DNA of 64,000 bases from Stigonema ocellatum SAG 48.90 = DSM 106950 (GTDB lineage Bacteria; Cyanobacteriota; Cyanobacteriia; Cyanobacteriales; Nostocaceae): assembly GCA_016903675.1 (NCBI GenBank), contig JADQBA010000034.1, forward strand, positions 1 through 64,000. The letters are read 5' to 3'. A program made the position numbers and the translations under genes. The notes under the pieces are model-generated. The model worked only from the letters and a program-made list of their open reading frames with translations, was not told the origin of the DNA and searched no databases. Shown here one piece after another: positions 1-7,427 of this stretch (its first letter is position 1; every line of letters begins with the position of its first letter).

Positions 1-250
1 GGGAGTGGGGAGTAGGGAGTGGGGAGTAGGGAGTGGGGAGTAGGGAGTGGGGAGTAGGGAGTAGGGAGTGGGGAGTAGGGAGTGGGGAGTAGGGAGTAAA
101 CAATTATTCTTCCTCATCTCCCCATTCCCCATCTCCCCATTCCCCATCTCCCCATTCCCCATCTCCCCATTCCCCATTCCCCATTCCCCATCTCCCTCAT
201 CTCCCCATTCCCCATTCCCCATCTCCCCATTCCCCATTCCCCATTCCCCA
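1..250. repeat. Short tandem repeats forming a long inverted pair upstream of the atp operon
   Basis: The first 95 bases are tandem copies of GGGAGTGGGGAGTA-type units. After a spacer containing AACAATTATTCTTCC the strand switches to the complementary style, with tandem CCCATTCCCCATCTCC units up to about 250. The two arms can pair as one long imperfect hairpin. The same spacer and arms recur inside the alpha-2-macroglobulin gene at 52408-52556, so this is a dispersed repeat type and not local slippage alone. Reading frames across it encode only low-complexity peptide and are not considered genes. Confidence 0.9.
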
Positions 251-297
251 TAAGTTAATTGTTTTTTCCTAAAGTATTGTTACCCCGACATGATATG

Positions 298-313
298 ATT
301 CAGCTGGCTGAAT
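298..313. promoter_or_regulatory. Small palindrome in the atp operon leader
   Basis: ATTCAGC-TG-GCTGAAT is a perfect 7-bp inverted repeat with a 2-base centre, 40 bases before the atpI start. It lies in the only non-repeat stretch upstream of the operon, so it could be an operator or a small hairpin in the 5' leader. No regulator is known from the sequence. The function is a guess; the palindrome is directly visible. Confidence 0.3.
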
Positions 314-352
314 GAGCAGTCAACATAATTAGCTGTACTGGTTTCGAGTCCT

Positions 353-808
353 GTGAGCTTGTCAGACGAATCAATTAATCCCACGCCGCCCACAACACAA
401 GAAGATGCTCAATCTGGTTTTGAGGATACAGAACGAGCCAGCTCTATGCAAGAGTTCTATCAACTCTACAAGGAGTTGTCGCTCATCACTCTTGTATTGA
501 CGGGGATTATTTTTATTTCTGTGTTCTTTTTTTATTCCCTCAACATTGCCCTAAATTATCTGATTGGAGCATGTACGGGTGTAATTTACTGGAGGATGTT
601 AGCAAAAGATGTTGAGCGTTTGGGGAGAGAAAAACAGCAACTGAGTAAAACTCGGTTAGCTTTATTAGTAGTCTTAATTCTAGTCGCATCGCGGTGGAAT
701 CAACTACATATATTACCCATATTCTTGGGATTTCTCACCTACAAAGCAGCGCTCATTATCTATGTAGTTAGGGTGGCATTTGTCTCTGACTCCTCAAACC
801 GCAGGTAA
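353..808 (+). CDS. atpI: ATP synthase subunit I (AtpI/Atp1)
   Basis: This is a 151-residue protein with a hydrophilic N-terminus of about 40 residues and then four hydrophobic segments (roughly 43-63, 66-83, 100-118, 122-143). That is the layout of AtpI, the small membrane protein encoded at the head of F-type ATP synthase operons and thought to help assemble the c-ring. It is not part of the finished enzyme. The start is GTG at 353; the next in-frame ATG lies well inside the conserved part. It is followed after 103 bases by atpB. The name rests on position and topology more than on sequence motifs. Confidence 0.85.
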   Translation: MSLSDESINPTPPTTQEDAQSGFEDTERASSMQEFYQLYKELSLITLVLTGIIFISVFFFYSLNIALNYLIGACTGVIYWRMLAKDVERLGREKQQLSKTRLALLVVLILVASRWNQLHILPIFLGFLTYKAALIIYVVRVAFVSDSSNRR

Positions 809-911
809 CCATAAAAGGCTCAACACAAGTTTTGCAGGAGGAATATCCACACCGCAAAAAAAGCTCCTCTTCTCCAGTTAATATTGGAGAAACTATTGGT
901 ATTGAAAGAAA

Positions 912-1664
912 ATGCTGAATTTTCTGAACTTCTTCAATTCTGTTCCCCTTGCCGAATTGGAAGTGGGAAAACATCTATACTGGCAAATAGGCAACTTGAA
1001 ACTGCATGGGCAGGTTTTTCTCACCTCCTGGTTTGTCATTGCCGTGCTGGTGCTAGCTTCCATTGCAGCAGGTAGTAACGTCAAACGAATTCCTGGTGGG
1101 CTGCAGAATTTGATGGAGTACGCCCTGGAATTTATTCGGGATTTAGCAAAAAACCAGATTGGCGAGAAAGAGTACCGCCCTTGGGTGCCCTTTGTAGGCA
1201 CTTTGTTTTTGTTCATTTTTGTGTCAAATTGGTCAGGAGCACTTGTTCCTTTTCGGCTGATTAAGCTACCAGAAGGCGAACTAACTGCTCCTACTAGTGA
1301 CATCAATACAACTATTGCCTTAGCATTGTTGACATCACTAGCGTATTTTTACGCTGGATTCAGCAAAAAGGGTCTAGGGTACTTTGGTAACTACGTCCAA
1401 CCAGTGGCGTTTATGTTGCCCTTCAAAATTATTGAAGATTTCACTAAACCCCTTTCCCTAAGTTTCCGTTTATTCGGTAATATCTTAGCAGATGAACTGG
1501 TAGTGGGAGTGCTAGTACTACTAGTGCCTTTATTTGTGCCACTGCCAGTAATGGCTTTGGGACTTTTTACCAGCGCCATTCAGGCACTAATTTTTGCCAC
1601 TTTGGCTGCGGCTTACATCGGAGAAGCTATGGAAGACCATCACGGTGGCGAAGAACATCATTAG
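912..1664 (+). CDS. atpB: ATP synthase Fo subunit a
   Basis: Subunit a (250 residues) forms the two proton half-channels next to the c-ring in the thylakoid membrane. The signature helix SLSFRLFGNILADE is present; its arginine (about residue 186) is the essential one facing the c-ring glutamate. Five to six membrane helices are visible, and the C-terminus is rich in His and Glu (EDHHGGEEHH). Length is normal for cyanobacteria. The gene starts with ATG at 912 and is second in the operon. Confidence 0.97.
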   Translation: MLNFLNFFNSVPLAELEVGKHLYWQIGNLKLHGQVFLTSWFVIAVLVLASIAAGSNVKRIPGGLQNLMEYALEFIRDLAKNQIGEKEYRPWVPFVGTLFLFIFVSNWSGALVPFRLIKLPEGELTAPTSDINTTIALALLTSLAYFYAGFSKKGLGYFGNYVQPVAFMLPFKIIEDFTKPLSLSFRLFGNILADELVVGVLVLLVPLFVPLPVMALGLFTSAIQALIFATLAAAYIGEAMEDHHGGEEHH

Positions 1665-1668
1665 TTAG

Positions 1669-1795
1669 TTGATTGTTTTTTGGTGTTTGGTGTTAGTTGA
1701 TTGTTGTCTGGTGTTTGGTGTTTGGTACCAACCAACAATCAACAATCAACAATCAACAACCAACAACCAACAACCAAGAGTAAAAAAAAGGAAAG
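1669..1795. repeat. Heptamer-type repeats with hairpin, atpB-atpE gap
   Basis: Tandem TTGATTG and TTTGGTG-like units run up to a central TTTGGTACCAA palindrome and are then mirrored by CAACAATCAACAATC-like units. The transcript could fold into a long imperfect stem between atpB and atpE. Such repeats are typical of Nostocales intergenic regions. In this operon the stem might influence the high relative expression of subunit c, but this is inference. Confidence 0.8.
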
Positions 1796-1801
1796 AATAT
1801 C

Positions 1802-2047
1802 ATGGATCCATTAGTTTCTGCTGCTTCAGTTTTAGCTGCTGCTCTGGCTGTAGGTTTGGCTGCGATCGGTCCTGGCATCGGTCAAGGAAATGCGGCTGGT
1901 CAAGCTGTAGAAGGTATTGCTCGTCAACCAGAAGCAGAAGGTAAAATTCGCGGTACATTGCTGTTAAGCTTAGCATTCATGGAAGCGCTAACCATCTACG
2001 GTCTGGTGGTTGCCCTAGTACTGCTATTTGCGAACCCCTTCGCGTAA
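1802..2047 (+). CDS. atpE: ATP synthase Fo subunit c
   Basis: This is the 81-residue proteolipid that forms the rotating c-ring. It has two hydrophobic helices joined by the conserved polar loop [12 protein letters not shown]. The glycine-rich [11 protein letters not shown] motif is in helix 1, and the proton-carrying glutamate is residue 61 ([13 protein letters not shown]) in helix 2. The length matches the cyanobacterial and chloroplast family exactly. A purine-rich AAAAAAAGGAAAG stretch precedes the ATG. Confidence 0.99.
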
Positions 2048-2122
2048 GTGAGTGAAAAGTTAGGAGTTAGGAGTTATGAGTTGTGAATTAACTCCTAACT
2101 CCTAACTCCTAACTCCTAACTA
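2046..2122. repeat. TTAGGAG heptamer repeats with hairpin, atpE-b' gap
   Basis: GTTAGGA/TTAGGAG units are followed by the complementary CTCCTAACTCCTAAC units, with TGAATTAA at the turn, giving a stem of about 25 bp in RNA. A one-strand version of the same unit occurs at 2635-2700, a mixed version at 4010-4105, and a short run at 43175-43200. Confidence 0.85.
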
Positions 2123-2148
2123 AAAGAAGTAGATAGGAAAAAGCAACC

Positions 2149-2634
2149 ATGACACACTGGATAACCTTATTAGCTGTAGAAAAGGTTGCCAAAGAGGGAG
2201 GGCTGTTTGATTTAGATGCTACCCTACCTTTGATGGCAATCCAATTTCTGCTTTTAGCCCTAGTTTTGAACGCGCTTTTTTATAAGCCTTTGGGCAAAGC
2301 AATTGATGATCGGAATGAATACATCCGGAACAATCAATTAGAAGCAAAGGAACGCTTGTCAAAGTCAGAAGGTTTGGCGCAGCAATATGAGCAAGAATTA
2401 GCAGGAGCAAGACGGCAAGCACAAACAGTGATTGTTGAAGCTCAAGCAGAAGCACAGAAAATCGCTGCCCAAAAGATAGCCGAAGCGCAGAAAGAAGCCC
2501 AGGCACAAAGAGAACAAGCATATCGAGAAATTGAGCAGCAAAAACAGCAGGCTTTTGCTTCCTTAGAAAAAGAAGTAGATGCCCTGAGTCGCCAGATACT
2601 GTCCAAGCTTTTAGGAGCAGAACTGGTAAGATAG
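2149..2634 (+). CDS. atpF2: ATP synthase Fo subunit b'
   Basis: Subunit b' (161 residues) pairs with b to form the peripheral stalk; photosynthetic organisms use this b/b' heterodimer. One N-terminal membrane helix (about 28-46, ending FYKPLG) is followed by a long charged helix rich in Gln, Ala and Glu that reads as a continuous coiled coil. The b' form is told from b by the start at the helix without the longer b-type leader and by its position before atpF. Confidence 0.95.
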   Translation: MTHWITLLAVEKVAKEGGLFDLDATLPLMAIQFLLLALVLNALFYKPLGKAIDDRNEYIRNNQLEAKERLSKSEGLAQQYEQELAGARRQAQTVIVEAQAEAQKIAAQKIAEAQKEAQAQREQAYREIEQQKQQAFASLEKEVDALSRQILSKLLGAELVR

Positions 2635-2805
2635 TTAGGGGTAAGGAGTTAGGAGTTAGGAGTTAGAAGTTAGGAGTTAGGAATTAGGAGTTAGGAGTTA
2701 GTGGAAAAAAACAACAAGCAACTAACAACCAACAACAAATAACTAACAACAAACTAACAACAAATAACAAACAACTAACAACAAACAACTAACAACAAAA
2801 AATAG
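2635..2805. repeat. Tandem repeats, b'-b gap
   Basis: GGAGTTA-type units (2640-2700) run into AACAACAAACTAACAAC-type units (2710-2800). Unlike the other gaps, the two halves are not reverse complements, so a long hairpin is less likely. At about 200 bases this is the largest gap in the operon. Confidence 0.8.
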
Positions 2806-2838
2806 AGCTTTGGCAGCGCAGTATGTGGATGGAAAAAC

Positions 2839-3402
2839 ATGGGGACTTTTTTACTGTTGATGGCCCAAGCTAGCGCCGAGGTCGGTGAGTTAGCAACAGG
2901 TAAAGGCGAGGGTGGTTTTGGTCTAAATACCGATATTTTGCAAACCAACCTGATTAACCTTGCTATTATTATTAGTGTGCTGGTTATCTTCGGGCGGAAG
3001 GTTCTGGGTAGTACTCTCAAAGAACGCCGCGAACGAATTGAAACAGCAATTAAAAGTGCAGAGCAACGCCTGAAAGAAGCACAAAGAGGACTTGCAGAAC
3101 AGCAGCAAAAACTGGCGCAAGCTCAGGCAGAAGCAGAAAAAATCAAGCAAGTAGCAGCAGAAAATGCCAATAAAGCAAAAGACGCCATACTGGCTCAAGC
3201 AGCTACTGATATTGAACGCATGAAGGAAACAGCAGTAGCTGATTTGAACTCAGAACAGGAAAAGGCGATCGCCCAACTGCGCCAACGGGTCATTGCTTTG
3301 GCATTGCAAAAGGTCGAGTCAGAACTGCAAACTGGAATTGCCGACGATGCTCAACATAGATTAGTTGATCGCAGCATTGCGCTGCTAGGAGGCAAGGGAT
3401 GA
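2839..3402 (+). CDS. atpF: ATP synthase Fo subunit b
   Basis: Subunit b (187 residues) is the second peripheral-stalk protein. It has the short cyanobacterial leader (MGTFLLLMAQASAEVGE), one membrane helix near 38-55 (INLAIIISVLVIFGRKVLG) and a long Ala/Gln/Glu coiled coil that ends at the delta-binding C-terminus. The stop overlaps the atpH start by four bases (ATGA), so the two are translationally coupled. Confidence 0.96.
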   Translation: MGTFLLLMAQASAEVGELATGKGEGGFGLNTDILQTNLINLAIIISVLVIFGRKVLGSTLKERRERIETAIKSAEQRLKEAQRGLAEQQQKLAQAQAEAEKIKQVAAENANKAKDAILAQAATDIERMKETAVADLNSEQEKAIAQLRQRVIALALQKVESELQTGIADDAQHRLVDRSIALLGGKG

Positions 3403-3953
3403 AAAGCAAGATAGCAACAGATGAAATAGCCCAGCCTTACGCTCAGGCATTGATATCAGTAGCACAATCAAAAAACCAGACAGAGCAATTCGGCGAAGAT
3501 GTGCGTTCTTTGCTGAGTCTGCTTTCTGGAAGTACGCAGCTACAAAGCTTTCTCGGCAACCCCTTTATTGAGCCTGAGAAGAAAAAAGCAGTCATCAATC
3601 AAATACTAGGCGAAGGCGCTAACACATATTTACGTAATTTCTTGCTGCTACTGGTAGATAGACGGCGCATTTCACTGCTGGAGTCCATTGGTCGGCAGTA
3701 TCTGGCGTTTTTGCGGCAACTCAATCAAACTGTGTTAGCTGAGGTGATTTCTGCTATTCCCCTAACGGATGCGCAACAGCAAGCAGTCACATCCAAGGTC
3801 ATAGCAATGACCAGTGCTCGCTCTGTAGAACTAGACACCAAGATTGACCGCGAGATAATTGGTGGTGTGATAATTAAAGTTGGCTCTCAGGTAATTGACT
3901 CCAGTTTAAGGGGTCAACTACGCCGCCTCTCCTTGCGCTTAAGTAGCACTTAG
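3399..3953 (+). CDS. atpH: ATP synthase F1 subunit delta
   Basis: Delta (184 residues) caps the F1 head and ties it to the b/b' stalk. The N-terminal six-helix domain starts with the family pattern AQPYAQALISVAQ. The C-terminal part carries the conserved GGVIIKVGSQVIDSSLRGQL segment. The start codon overlaps the atpF stop. Confidence 0.96.
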   Translation: MKSKIATDEIAQPYAQALISVAQSKNQTEQFGEDVRSLLSLLSGSTQLQSFLGNPFIEPEKKKAVINQILGEGANTYLRNFLLLLVDRRRISLLESIGRQYLAFLRQLNQTVLAEVISAIPLTDAQQQAVTSKVIAMTSARSVELDTKIDREIIGGVIIKVGSQVIDSSLRGQLRRLSLRLSST

Positions 3954-3954
3954 A

Positions 3955-4112
3955 AAGTTAGGAGGAGCCACTGCGTTGCGGAGGTTCCCTCCGTTGTAGC
4001 AAGTGGCGTTGAGGAGTGAGGAGTGAGGAGTTAAATGAAAAGTAAAAAGATTTATTGTCTCTTTTGCATTTTTCACTCATAACTCCTAACTCCTAACTCC
4101 TAACTTTTAATC
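3955..4112. repeat. Repeats, atpH-atpA gap
   Basis: A GC-rich inverted segment (AGCCACTGCGTTGCGG ... AAGTGGCGTTG) is followed by GAGGAGT tandem units, an AT-rich spacer and complementary ACTCCTA units ending near 4105. It can form a composite hairpin. It separates the small-subunit genes from the catalytic subunit gene. Confidence 0.75.
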
Positions 4113-4146
4113 ATTCCTTCCATATTGAAAGAAAGAAGATAGTCAA

Positions 4147-5667
4147 ATGGCAATTAGCATCAGACCGGACGAAATCAGTAACATTATTCAGCAACAAATT
4201 GAGCAATACGACGACCAAGTCAAAGTGAAGAACGTTGGTACCGTCCTGCAAGTGGGTGACGGTATTGCCCGCATCTATGGTCTAGATAAGGTCATGGCAA
4301 GCGAGCTATTAGAATTTGAAGACGGCACAGTTGGCATCGCCCAGAACTTGGAAGAAGATAACGTGGGTGCGGTGCTAATGGGTGAAGGTCTTGAGATTCA
4401 AGAAGGCAGTACCGTGACCGCCACAGGCAGAATCGCTCAGATACCAGTGGGAGAAGCCCTCGTTGGACGAGTTGTGGATGCTTTAGGTCGTCCAATTGAT
4501 GGTAAAGGAGATATCAAGACCACAGAAACCCGTTTGCTTGAATCTCCAGCGCCTGGTATTGTAGCACGTCGGTCTGTACACGAACCAATGCAAACTGGCA
4601 TCACAGCTATCGACGCGATGATTCCTGTGGGTCGCGGTCAGCGGGAGTTGATTATTGGCGATCGCCAAACCGGAAAAACTGCCATCGCCATCGACACGAT
4701 CATCAACCAAAAACAAGAAGATGTCATCTGTGTCTACGTCGCCATTGGACAAAAAGCTTCCACTGTGGCTAGTGTGGTACAGACATTGCAGGACAAAGGC
4801 GCAATGGACTACACCATTGTTGTTGCCGCCAGCGCCAGTGAACCCGCTACCCTGCAATACTTGGCTCCTTACGCTGGAGCAACAATAGCTGAGTACTTTA
4901 TGTACAAAGGCAAAGCTACCCTGGTAATCTATGATGACCTCTCTAAGCAGGCTCAGGCTTATCGCCAAATGTCCCTGCTGTTGCGTCGTCCCCCCGGACG
5001 GGAAGCTTATCCTGGAGATGTGTTCTATATCCACTCCCGCTTGTTGGAACGGGCAGCTAAGCTGAGTGATGAACTAGGTAAAGGTAGCATGACAGCTCTG
5101 CCGATTATCGAAACTCAAGCAGGTGACGTGTCTGCTTACATCCCTACCAACGTGATTTCCATTACTGACGGTCAGATATTCCTGTCGTCCGACCTGTTCA
5201 ACTCTGGTGTCCGTCCAGCTGTAAACCCCGGTATTTCCGTGTCGCGGGTGGGTTCTGCTGCTCAAACCAAGGCGATGAAAAAAGTCGCAGGTAAGTTAAA
5301 GCTGGAACTAGCACAGTTTGATGACTTGCAAGCGTTCGCACAATTTGCCTCTGACCTTGATAAAGCAACTCAAGACCAGTTGGCACGGGGTCAGCGTTTA
5401 CGGGAACTTCTCAAGCAACCTCAAAACTCACCCCTAGCGGTGTATGAGCAGGTAGCTGTTCTCTATGCTGGTCTTAATGGTTACTTAGATGACATCCCAG
5501 CAGATAAAGTCACTACTTTCGCAGCCGGACTGCGAGAGTACTTGAAAACCAGCAAACCTCAGTACACTGAATCAGTACAATCGAAAAAAGTACTAGGTGA
5601 CGAAGAAGAAGGTGCTTTGAAGGAAGCAATTACCGAATACAAGAAGACCTTTAAGGCAACAGTGTAA
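4147..5667 (+). CDS. atpA: ATP synthase F1 subunit alpha
   Basis: Alpha (506 residues) provides the non-catalytic nucleotide sites and half of each catalytic interface. The beta-barrel N-terminus is followed by the P-loop GDRQTGKTAIA (about 170-180) and the Walker B stretch LVIYDDLSKQA. The ATPase signature PAVNPGISVSRVGS is intact. The length is full. The beta and epsilon genes are not in the window, as usual in cyanobacteria, where atpB/atpE-type genes for beta/epsilon form a separate operon. Confidence 0.99.
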   Translation: MAISIRPDEISNIIQQQIEQYDDQVKVKNVGTVLQVGDGIARIYGLDKVMASELLEFEDGTVGIAQNLEEDNVGAVLMGEGLEIQEGSTVTATGRIAQIPVGEALVGRVVDALGRPIDGKGDIKTTETRLLESPAPGIVARRSVHEPMQTGITAIDAMIPVGRGQRELIIGDRQTGKTAIAIDTIINQKQEDVICVYVAIGQKASTVASVVQTLQDKGAMDYTIVVAASASEPATLQYLAPYAGATIAEYFMYKGKATLVIYDDLSKQAQAYRQMSLLLRRPPGREAYPGDVFYIHSRLLERAAKLSDELGKGSMTALPIIETQAGDVSAYIPTNVISITDGQIFLSSDLFNSGVRPAVNPGISVSRVGSAAQTKAMKKVAGKLKLELAQFDDLQAFAQFASDLDKATQDQLARGQRLRELLKQPQNSPLAVYEQVAVLYAGLNGYLDDIPADKVTTFAAGLREYLKTSKPQYTESVQSKKVLGDEEEGALKEAITEYKKTFKATV

Positions 5668-5796
5668 AAAGTGAGGAGTTAGGAGTGAGGAATAAGGAAT
5701 TGTTGGTTGTTAGTTAGTTGTCTTACCAAATAACTAACTTATTCCCCACTCCCCACTCCCCACTCCCCATGCCCCACTCCCCACTCCTAACTAAAC
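5668..5796. repeat. Repeats, atpA-atpG gap
   Basis: GGAGTTAGGAGTGAGGA units come first, then TTGTTGGTTGTTAGTTAGTTG and its complement, then CCCCACTCCCCACT units up to the atpG start. Three different repeat dialects sit next to each other, which suggests repeated insertion or slippage at one site. Confidence 0.8.
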
Positions 5797-5797
5797 T

Positions 5798-6745
5798 ATG
5801 GCAAATCTCAAATTCATACGCGATCGCATTCAGTCAGTCAAAAATACTAAGAAAATCACAGAAGCTATGCGGCTGGTGGCTGCTGCTAGAGTCCGTCGCG
5901 CCCAAGAACAGGTGCTATCCACCCGCCCCTTTGCCGATCGCCTAGCACAAGTGCTATACGGTTTGCAAACGCGTATGCGGTTTGAAGATGTAGACTTACC
6001 CCTACTGAAAAAACGGGAAGTTCGGTCAGTTGGGTTGCTGGTAATTTCAGGCGATCGAGGTTTGTGTGGCGGCTACAACAATTACGTTATTAAGCGTGCC
6101 GAGAATCGCGCCAAGGAACTCCAGGCTGAAGGACTAGACTACAAATTCGTGCTGGTAGGACGTAAAGCCGTCCAGTACTTCCAACGCCGCAACCAGCCCA
6201 TTGATGCTACCTACACTGGCTTGGAGCAAATTCCCACCGCAAACGAAGCCACTAAGATTGCCGACCAACTACTTTCTTTGTTTCTGTCGGAAAAGGTAGA
6301 CCGCATTGAGTTGGTCTACACCAGATTCGTCTCCTTAGTCAGTTCCCGCCCTGTGGTGCAAACCCTGCTTCCTCTTGACACCCAAGGTCTAGAAACACCA
6401 GATGACGAAATTTTCCGCCTGACAACTCGTGGCGGTCAATTTGAAGTAACACGAGAGAAAGTGACTTCCCCAGTCCGCGCTTTACCCCGCGACATGATTT
6501 TTGAGCAAGACCCAGTGCAGATTCTTGATTCTCTCCTACCTCTGTATCTGAGTAACCAACTCTTGCGGGCGCTGCAAGAATCTGCTGCTAGTGAACTAGC
6601 AGCGCGGATGACAGCCATGAGTAACGCCAGCGAAAACGCCGCTGAACTCATTCGCAACCTGACGCTGTCTTACAACAAAGCACGCCAAGCTGCTATTACC
6701 CAGGAAATTCTGGAGGTTGTTGGTGGTGCTGAGGCGCTAACTTAA
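5798..6745 (+). CDS. atpG: ATP synthase F1 subunit gamma
   Basis: Gamma (315 residues) is the rotor shaft inside the alpha/beta ring. The N-terminal helix (MANLKFIRDRIQSVKNTKKITEAMRLVAAAR) and the C-terminal helix (ELIRNLTLSYNKARQAAITQEILEVVGGAEAL) that form its coiled coil are both intact. The extra stretch between them (about 195-230) is the insertion typical of cyanobacterial and chloroplast gamma. The two regulatory cysteines of the chloroplast form are absent, as expected. It is the last gene of the operon. Confidence 0.98.
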   Translation: MANLKFIRDRIQSVKNTKKITEAMRLVAAARVRRAQEQVLSTRPFADRLAQVLYGLQTRMRFEDVDLPLLKKREVRSVGLLVISGDRGLCGGYNNYVIKRAENRAKELQAEGLDYKFVLVGRKAVQYFQRRNQPIDATYTGLEQIPTANEATKIADQLLSLFLSEKVDRIELVYTRFVSLVSSRPVVQTLLPLDTQGLETPDDEIFRLTTRGGQFEVTREKVTSPVRALPRDMIFEQDPVQILDSLLPLYLSNQLLRALQESAASELAARMTAMSNASENAAELIRNLTLSYNKARQAAITQEILEVVGGAEALT

Positions 6746-6925
6746 ATTAGTTGTTGGGTGTTGGGTGTTAGTTGTTGGGTGTTGGGTGTTGGGTGTTGGG
6801 TGTTGGGTGTTGGGTGTTGGGTGTTAGTTGGTACCAAACACCTCTTCCCCAAACACCAATCACCTCTTCCCCAATCACCAAACAACAAACACCAATCACC
6901 TCTTCCCCAATCACCAAACAACTAA
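6746..6925. repeat. TTGGGTG heptamer array and mirrored repeats after atpG
   Basis: About a dozen GTTGGGT units run to a TTGGTACCAA centre and are followed by CAAACACC/CCAATCACCTCTTCCCC units. It resembles the 1669-1795 repeat (same GGTACC centre), so it is probably the same family with different arms. It separates the atp operon from ssrA and may serve as an RNA hairpin that ends the operon transcript; no clear T-tract follows. Confidence 0.8.
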
Positions 6926-6961
6926 ACCATAACAAGAGTGGCACATTTTAAAATAGCGCAT

Positions 6962-6979
6962 TATAATTGGGAATATAAA
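6962..6979 (+). promoter_or_regulatory. Candidate ssrA promoter -10 elements
   Basis: TATAAT (6962-6967) and TATAAA (6974-6979) precede the tmRNA 5' end at 6986. The second is spaced correctly for transcription to begin at the mature end, the first for a short processed leader. No good -35 hexamer is seen. Weak support. Confidence 0.35.
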
Positions 6980-6985
6980 CTACAT

Positions 6986-7365
6986 GGGGCTTTAACGGTT
7001 TCGACGTGGTGGCGAAAGCTGCTCTGTGATTCAGGTCGAGAGTGAGTCTCCTCTCGAAAATCAAAGGCTCAAACAACAGTAAATGCGAACAACATCGTAT
7101 CCTTCAAGCGCGTGGCAGTAGCTGCCTAACAACCTCTAGTAGGTCCGCTTGTCTATAGTTTGACTCCGTTAAGGACTATAGACCAACCCCAACGGATGCT
7201 CTAGCAAGTGTTCTCTGGGTGGCTTGCTAGCTAAGACTTAACCAGAGCATCCTACCGTTCGGGATAAAGAACGTTTCCCGCCTTGAGGATCAGATAGGCT
7301 AAACCTGTGAACGAGCGGGGGGTCAATACCCATTGCGGACATGGGTTCAATTCCCATAAGCTCCA
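6986..7365 (+). ncRNA. ssrA: Transfer-messenger RNA (tmRNA), one-piece
   Basis: tmRNA frees stalled ribosomes and tags the incomplete peptide for proteolysis. The 5' end GGGGCTTTAACGGTTTCGAC and the 3' end GGTTCAATTCCCATAAGCTCC form the tRNA-like part: GGGGCTT pairs with AAGCTCC, and the GGTTCAA T-loop is intact. The discriminator A is at 7365 and CCA is not encoded. The reading frame from 7085 encodes the tag ANNIVSFKRVAVAA and stops with TAA at 7127-7129; ANNIV and the hydrophobic AA end fit cyanobacterial tags. The pseudoknot region follows. It is one-piece, not the permuted two-piece form of some unicellular cyanobacteria. Confidence 0.97.
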
Positions 7366-7384
7366 TATTTAGGTATACAACGGC

Positions 7385-7427
7385 AAATTCACCTGATAAT
7401 TTTATATTCAGGTGAATTTTGTTTTTT
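7385..7427 (+). terminator. Rho-independent terminator of ssrA
   Basis: A perfect 12-bp stem, AAATTCACCTGA (7385-7396) and TCAGGTGAATTT (7408-7419), with an 11-base loop is followed by TTGTTTTTT. It lies 20 bases after the tmRNA end. The T-tract runs straight into the ATG of the next gene at 7428, and the descending arm holds AGGTGA, which could be that gene's ribosome binding site. Confidence 0.85.

Noticed and set aside
1..250. Regularly spaced repeats that might suggest a CRISPR array
   Set aside because: The units are 7-16 bases with no unique spacers, and the second half is the mirror of the first. These are short tandem repeats. No cas gene is present in the window.
1669..1944. 91-codon open frame overlapping atpE
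   Set aside because: It is made of intergenic tandem repeat and an out-of-frame reading of atpE.
4483..5034. Long open frame antisense to atpA
   Set aside because: It has no recognisable family features and lies entirely within a highly conserved gene; it is a codon-bias shadow.
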